A stretch of DNA of 64,000 nucleotides from CAWUIH01 sp963922495 (GTDB lineage Bacteria > Pseudomonadota > Gammaproteobacteria > Coxiellales > Coxiellaceae). A model generated the notes under the pieces. It was not told where the DNA came from and did no database searches. It saw only the letters and a list, made by a program, of their open reading frames with translations. The position numbers were made by a program, and so were the translations under genes. Where the stretch lies: the NCBI GenBank assembly GCA_963922495.1, contig CAWUIH010000001.1, positions 76,765 through 140,764 of the forward strand, in the 5' to 3' direction. Shown here piece after piece: positions 62,401 through 64,000 of this stretch; the first letter of the stretch is position 1, and each line of letters starts with the position of its first letter.

Positions 62401-63292
62401 CAAAAGTAAAAATCTTGGAAAAAAATGGAATCCTAAAGATATTCCTCCCATTGATTTGCAAATTCAAGATTTTCATTATGGTAATTATTCCTACGGCAGG
62501 ATTAATTTAAAGCTTATGAAAAAAGGTAATGATTTATTTATTGATAAATTTGAAGTTTTGAACCCGTCGTTTTCAATACACACTTTCGGGAGTTGCTTAA
62601 GTTATCGTAACAGCCCTATTACTCAAATGAGAGGTACTTTTAGTAGCCACAATCTTGGTGATTTTTTGAGAAACTGGAATTTATCTACAGTATTAGATGG
62701 TGGCGAAGGTGCCGCAAATTTTGAGTTGAGTTGGCGCGGGGCGCCTTATCAATTTGAGCCTAAAAAACTTTCGGGTAATGTGGAACTCAAGTTTCGTCAT
62801 GGGCGTATACTTCAGATTGCTGAAAATGCTCAGCCTGAATTGGGTATCGGTCGTCTCTTAAATTTGTTGAGTTTACAGTCGTTGCCAGAATTGCCCTTAA
62901 AAATTATTCATCTTACAAAACATGGATTTGAATTCAATTTGTTTCGAGGAGGTATTCATCTAAATCATGGTGTCATTAGTACTTCTAATTTATCTGTCGT
63001 TGGAGGAATTGCATGGGTACGTATCAAAGGTATGTTTGGTTTTTCTAAAAAGAATTATGACTTTTATCTCCAGATAATACCTAATGTCACATCGAGCTTA
63101 CCGCTTATCGTTGCTATAGCTGGTGGTCCTCTGGCGGGAGCGATTGCTTGGCTTGCAAATCGTATTTTAGCACCACATTTAGGAAAGGCGGCAGAAATAA
63201 ATTATCATATCGTTGGCACACTCACACATCCCAAAGTGACTCAGTTACCGTTGCCAGAGCGCACGTCAGTATTGAAATCTGTTAAAAAATAA
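59438..63292 (+). CDS. yhdP: YhdP-family AsmA-like lipid-transport protein
   Basis: Very large bitopic protein of 1284 residues. One N-terminal span lies at about 10-32 (KWFLLFFTTTIILFAVLINIA). A long periplasmic beta-rich body (AsmA/TIGR02099 type) follows, and the C-terminal segment includes GMFGFSKKNYDFYLQIIPNV and a hydrophobic SLPLIVAIAGGPLAGAIAWLA. E. coli YhdP is implicated in phospholipid transport to the outer membrane. The mre-yhdP-tldD neighbourhood is conserved, although maf and rng, which often intervene, are missing here. Translation starts 2 bp after mreD, so the genes are coupled. Confidence 0.92.
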   Translation: MKNALDRFYKWFLLFFTTTIILFAVLINIARFVTPWCEKHSSHFESWASKVLHHPVQINHVQASWQGFNPSFSFEHVIITDANYHRPLLKIQHLSVAINLFQSLMQWRLVPGRVTLSGAELDIHNTQQQGFHVNGVVAHQPKNELSSLGTMKQVVGWFLNQSDIQIKKINIIYFSKSGKKATIKNLNLHLSDSIMKHQLVGDALVGDQTPVHFVFDFKDNYLNVDHLNAKFYVKVDGLDLSQELIANKLVQTIPTIKDIQGKLSFESWVKVGNGKLRSIQVLLHGQQCSWDSESNKKSSKLHDINANLYWKKGANGWRLIVNKLNLRLNGLLLNEHDFGLRVIDTGKQRGWLIKTTLLDLAEIREIANVLGKGKVIKQKLLQYASSGELRNLRLFINKQSAKKPRYFLDTAFDHLNFNGLPYIYRGRNLSGTLHYSPMSGKLLLQSPNSLVELKKIINHEFKFRHLNLEMSWKNSSHGVIVNANHLFFDDGNISCRGIGKVNIPLNQSPIFDINSHFQLQDVSKIRDYIPQRIINIALKNWLESAFLKGSLQHGRFALKGSLADYPFIDRQGDFFASAEVNGLQLHFLNKWPKLSDLSAQVIFHNDKLRVEASHGRIAENPLTNVVANIPNLRKPVLSVSGHSNSNLNDLLGFVHKVPLNLSQRLNSIKGYGATALDISLNIPLSNASRNTTVAGRLSMKNTSIDFTNARIPLSHVNGIINFKNKSVSSQNLQALLFGQSIFGRIETTNVDTSRTALQVTIGGELSVDMVQNYLHLPSLKWLSGTTPFRAILRVPDNTADRNSSLNLTSDLVGVKINSPKPFGKQVAQSRLLNLYVDISHNGIVKTKINYSQILQAALMKSFISDKKSHINGEIHLGVGEANYQKKSGIIITGSLNNFNWSQWKKILFNYQKSNSPSTKLSTNIRSISLNIKDFNSGVLKLFHLKVSAFHNRNGWLAYIDNSSIKGNFLIPKNKNTPCQGRFEKLYLPKSKNLGKKWNPKDIPPIDLQIQDFHYGNYSYGRINLKLMKKGNDLFIDKFEVLNPSFSIHTFGSCLSYRNSPITQMRGTFSSHNLGDFLRNWNLSTVLDGGEGAANFELSWRGAPYQFEPKKLSGNVELKFRHGRILQIAENAQPELGIGRLLNLLSLQSLPELPLKIIHLTKHGFEFNLFRGGIHLNHGVISTSNLSVVGGIAWVRIKGMFGFSKKNYDFYLQIIPNVTSSLPLIVAIAGGPLAGAIAWLANRILAPHLGKAAEINYHIVGTLTHPKVTQLPLPERTSVLKSVKK

Positions 63293-63306
63293 TATCCCAG
63301 TTAAAA

Positions 63307-63468
63307 TTTAGAAAAAGCAGTTGGATCATAATCTTTGGCGTATCATATTGATTCATCTTGCTATATAAAACTCTTCTCATTATCAACGAGGTGACGTCGA
63401 AAATTTTTATATAGCAAGATGAACCAATCTGTTACACTATTTAATCGCATTCAACTGCTTTTGCTAGG
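63307..63468 (+). repeat. Full copy of the dispersed palindromic element (copy A)
   Basis: 162 bp from TTTAGAAAAAGCAGTTGGAT to TTCAACTGCTTTTGCTAGG. Inner arms TTCATCTTGCTATATAAAA and TTTTTATATAGCAAGATGAA are inverted repeats of each other, so the whole folds into a long interrupted hairpin around the centre CTTCTCATTATCAACGAGG. It lies 14 bp after the yhdP stop. Confidence 0.88.
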
Positions 63469-63581
63469 TTAGAATTTGCTGGAATTTTATTTCGGGTAGA
63501 AACTTTAGTAGTAATCATGTTGCTAAAAAGCTTTGCAGAGTATGTTATGATAAGCGTCCATTTAATCGAAGAGATTATATT

Positions 63582-64000
63582 ATGGTAGATACCGTCAAGC
63601 TTGTTGCCGATTCCCTCTTATCCGAAACAGCCCTAAGCCTTCATGCGCTTGAAAAAGTAGTGGGTGATTCCATGGCTCGTTCTGTAGATTATGCAGATCT
63701 GTACTTGCAAAGTATTCAAGAAGAATCGTGGATTTTAGAAGACAGTATTGTGAAATCTGGGGGTTACAGTGTGGATCGTGGTTTCGGTTTACGTGTTGTC
63801 AGTGGTGAAAAACTGGGTTTTGCTTATGCAGATAATATTAATCGTGCTGCTCTACTCAAAGCAGTAAATTCTGCTAAAAGTATTGTTCACGATAACGGTA
63901 TAAAAATTGTTCGCTGCCCACCTTCACAATCCACTTCATCGCTCTATGTTTCCAGTAACCCATTAGAGAGTTTTAATGATCGTGAAAAAATTCAGTTCTT
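63582..64000 (+). CDS. tldD: Metalloprotease TldD, N-terminal part (cut by window end)
   Basis: Only the first 139 codons are visible and the frame runs off the window. The product starts MVDTVKLVADSLLSETALSL and continues with DYADLYLQSIQEESWILED and DRGFGLRVVSGEKLGFAYAD, characteristic of the TldD N-terminal domain (PmbA/TldD family, a two-subunit protease processing modified peptides). GAAGAG lies about 9 nt before the ATG. yhdP-tldD adjacency, known from E. coli, supports the call. Confidence 0.9.
   Translation, partial: MVDTVKLVADSLLSETALSLHALEKVVGDSMARSVDYADLYLQSIQEESWILEDSIVKSGGYSVDRGFGLRVVSGEKLGFAYADNINRAALLKAVNSAKSIVHDNGIKIVRCPPSQSTSSLYVSSNPLESFNDREKIQF

Noticed and set aside
1..64000. 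CRISPR array, tRNA/rRNA genes, insertion sequences or prophage
   Set aside because: No regularly spaced direct repeats, no tRNA-like arms with a GTTCGA loop that I could fold, no rRNA stretches, and no transposase, integrase or phage structural motifs were seen by eye.

Overview
The window looks like part of the chromosome of an A+T-rich gammaproteobacterium, most plausibly a host-associated member of the Legionellales (Coxiella/Legionella/Berkiella-like). The main evidence is gene content. There is a Gram-negative envelope set (lpxC, meso-diaminopimelate-type MurE, YhdP). A pilA-pilB-pilC-pilD-coaE-zapD block sits close to secA-mutT. dciA lies inverted between lpxC and secA, and there is a gatCAB operon. 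Several large membrane-anchored proteins have no family I recognise. The species cannot be named from the sequence alone. I saw no rRNA, tRNA, CRISPR array, transposase or prophage gene.

Layout. 1-5.1 kb: a ubiquinone-pathway flavin hydroxylase, an orphan membrane protein, an exported protein and a divergent OmpR/EnvZ-type two-component pair. 5.2-19.3 kb: a dense division and cell-wall cluster on the plus strand, murE-murF-mraY-murD-ftsW-murG-murC-murB-ftsQ-ftsA-ftsZ-lpxC. It begins at murE and has no ddl between murB and ftsQ. 19.4-29 kb: dciA (minus), secA-mutT, a small secreted protein, then zapD, coaE and the type IV pilus genes pilD, pilC, pilB and pilA on the minus strand. 29.2-39.2 kb: an accessory region with orphan membrane proteins, a winged-helix protein, a MoeB-rhodanese fusion and a hotdog thioesterase. 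It ends with three plus-strand proteins of 328, 748 and 679 residues that I do not recognise. 39.3-48.8 kb: rph divergent from yicC-gmk-rpoZ-spoT-ridA-recG, then htpG with a near-consensus heat-shock promoter. 48.9-51 kb: two paralogous outer-membrane beta-barrel genes sharing promoter and leader. 51-56.3 kb: folD, an orphan membrane protein and gatB-gatA-gatC on the minus strand. 56.6-64 kb: mreB, then mreC-mreD-yhdP and the start of tldD.

How the parts work together. The mur genes, mraY and murG make lipid II. FtsW, FtsQ, FtsA and FtsZ, with distant ZapD, build the division site, and MreBCD directs side-wall growth. LpxC and YhdP serve the outer membrane, and SecA exports envelope and pilus precursors, which PilD matures. 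gmk, rpoZ and spoT form a nucleotide and stringent-response block.

The most notable non-gene structure is a dispersed palindromic element of about 163 bp with termini CTAGAAAAAGCAGTTG / CAACTGCTTTTTCTAG. Three full copies are present (36.9, 49.9 and 63.3 kb), plus an internally deleted copy, a half copy and several end relics. Nearly all lie just downstream of stop codons. A second notable point is that mreC appears to start at an AUU codon.
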